Shown piece after piece: positions 5,329-5,387 of a stretch of 5,387 bases of DNA. The stretch spans positions 1-5,387 of the forward strand of contig CALGGP010000303.1 in the NCBI GenBank assembly GCA_937915885.1, given 5' to 3'. The notes under the pieces are model-generated. The model did no database searches and was not told where the DNA came from. It was given only the letters and a program-made list of their open reading frames with translations. How positions within the stretch are numbered: position 1 is the stretch's first letter; every line of letters begins with the position of its first letter. The position numbers were made by a program, and so were the translations under genes. Origin of the DNA: an uncultured Selenomonadales bacterium (GTDB taxonomy: Bacteria > Bacillota > Negativicutes > Selenomonadales > Selenomonadaceae).

Positions 5329-5377
5329 GAAAAAAAGTTTTTCATCCCGTCCGCCCACCCATGAAAAACTTTTTTTC
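5329..5377. repeat. perfect 17-bp AT-rich inverted repeat with C-rich loop
   Basis: GAAAAAAAGTTTTTCAT (5329-5345) is followed by a 15-base loop without any A/T tract (5346-5360) and by the exact reverse complement ATGAAAAACTTTTTTTC (5361-5377). Each strand ends in a T run, so it could stop transcription from either side, although its stem is AT-rich rather than GC-rich. It could instead be the arms of a small insertion-derived repeat. The stretch 5289-5387 holds no gene. AAGGA at the very end (5383-5387) could be the ribosome binding site of a gene beyond the window, but this cannot be tested here. Confidence 0.75.
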
Positions 5378-5387
5378 AAAATAAGGA

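Overview
The window looks like chromosomal DNA from a moderately GC-rich, flagellated, low-oxygen Firmicute, most plausibly a Negativicute (Selenomonas-like). This is inferred from the style of the polynucleotide phosphorylase, strong GGAGG-type ribosome binding sites, sigma-A-type promoters, a FliD-type flagellar domain and two flavin/anaerobe-type redox genes. No database search was possible, so the taxonomic call is tentative.

Layout: the last 15 codons of an unknown + strand gene (to 49) meet, stop codon over stop codon, a - strand nitroreductase-family gene (46-573). A compact divergent promoter region (about 603-648) drives the nitroreductase leftward and, rightward, a 290-residue protein (698-1570) that resembles only the C-terminal part of the flagellar cap protein FliD. 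This second gene ends in a good intrinsic terminator (1596-1621). Next comes a 491-bp intergenic stretch (1571-2061). It holds two diverged ~90-bp copies of a GC-rich hairpin-forming repeat in opposite orientations, a further hairpin between them, and a second terminator-like hairpin just before pnp.

The right half is a co-directional cluster: pnp (2062 to 4281, or about 4339 if an apparent frameshift in its tail is corrected), a 126-residue helical protein of unknown function (4357-4737) and a pyridoxamine-phosphate-oxidase-fold (Nim-like) flavoprotein (4759-5250). Tight spacing and a terminator after the third gene suggest one transcription unit. Beyond it lie a UUCG-loop terminator (5266-5288) and a perfect 17-bp AT-rich inverted repeat (5329-5377).

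No complete new system (defence island, CRISPR, mobile element with its own enzyme) is visible. The points most worth a second look are the inverted pair of structured repeats in front of pnp with a possible attenuator, the apparent +1 frameshift in the pnp tail, the shortened FliD-like protein, and the symmetric divergent promoter.
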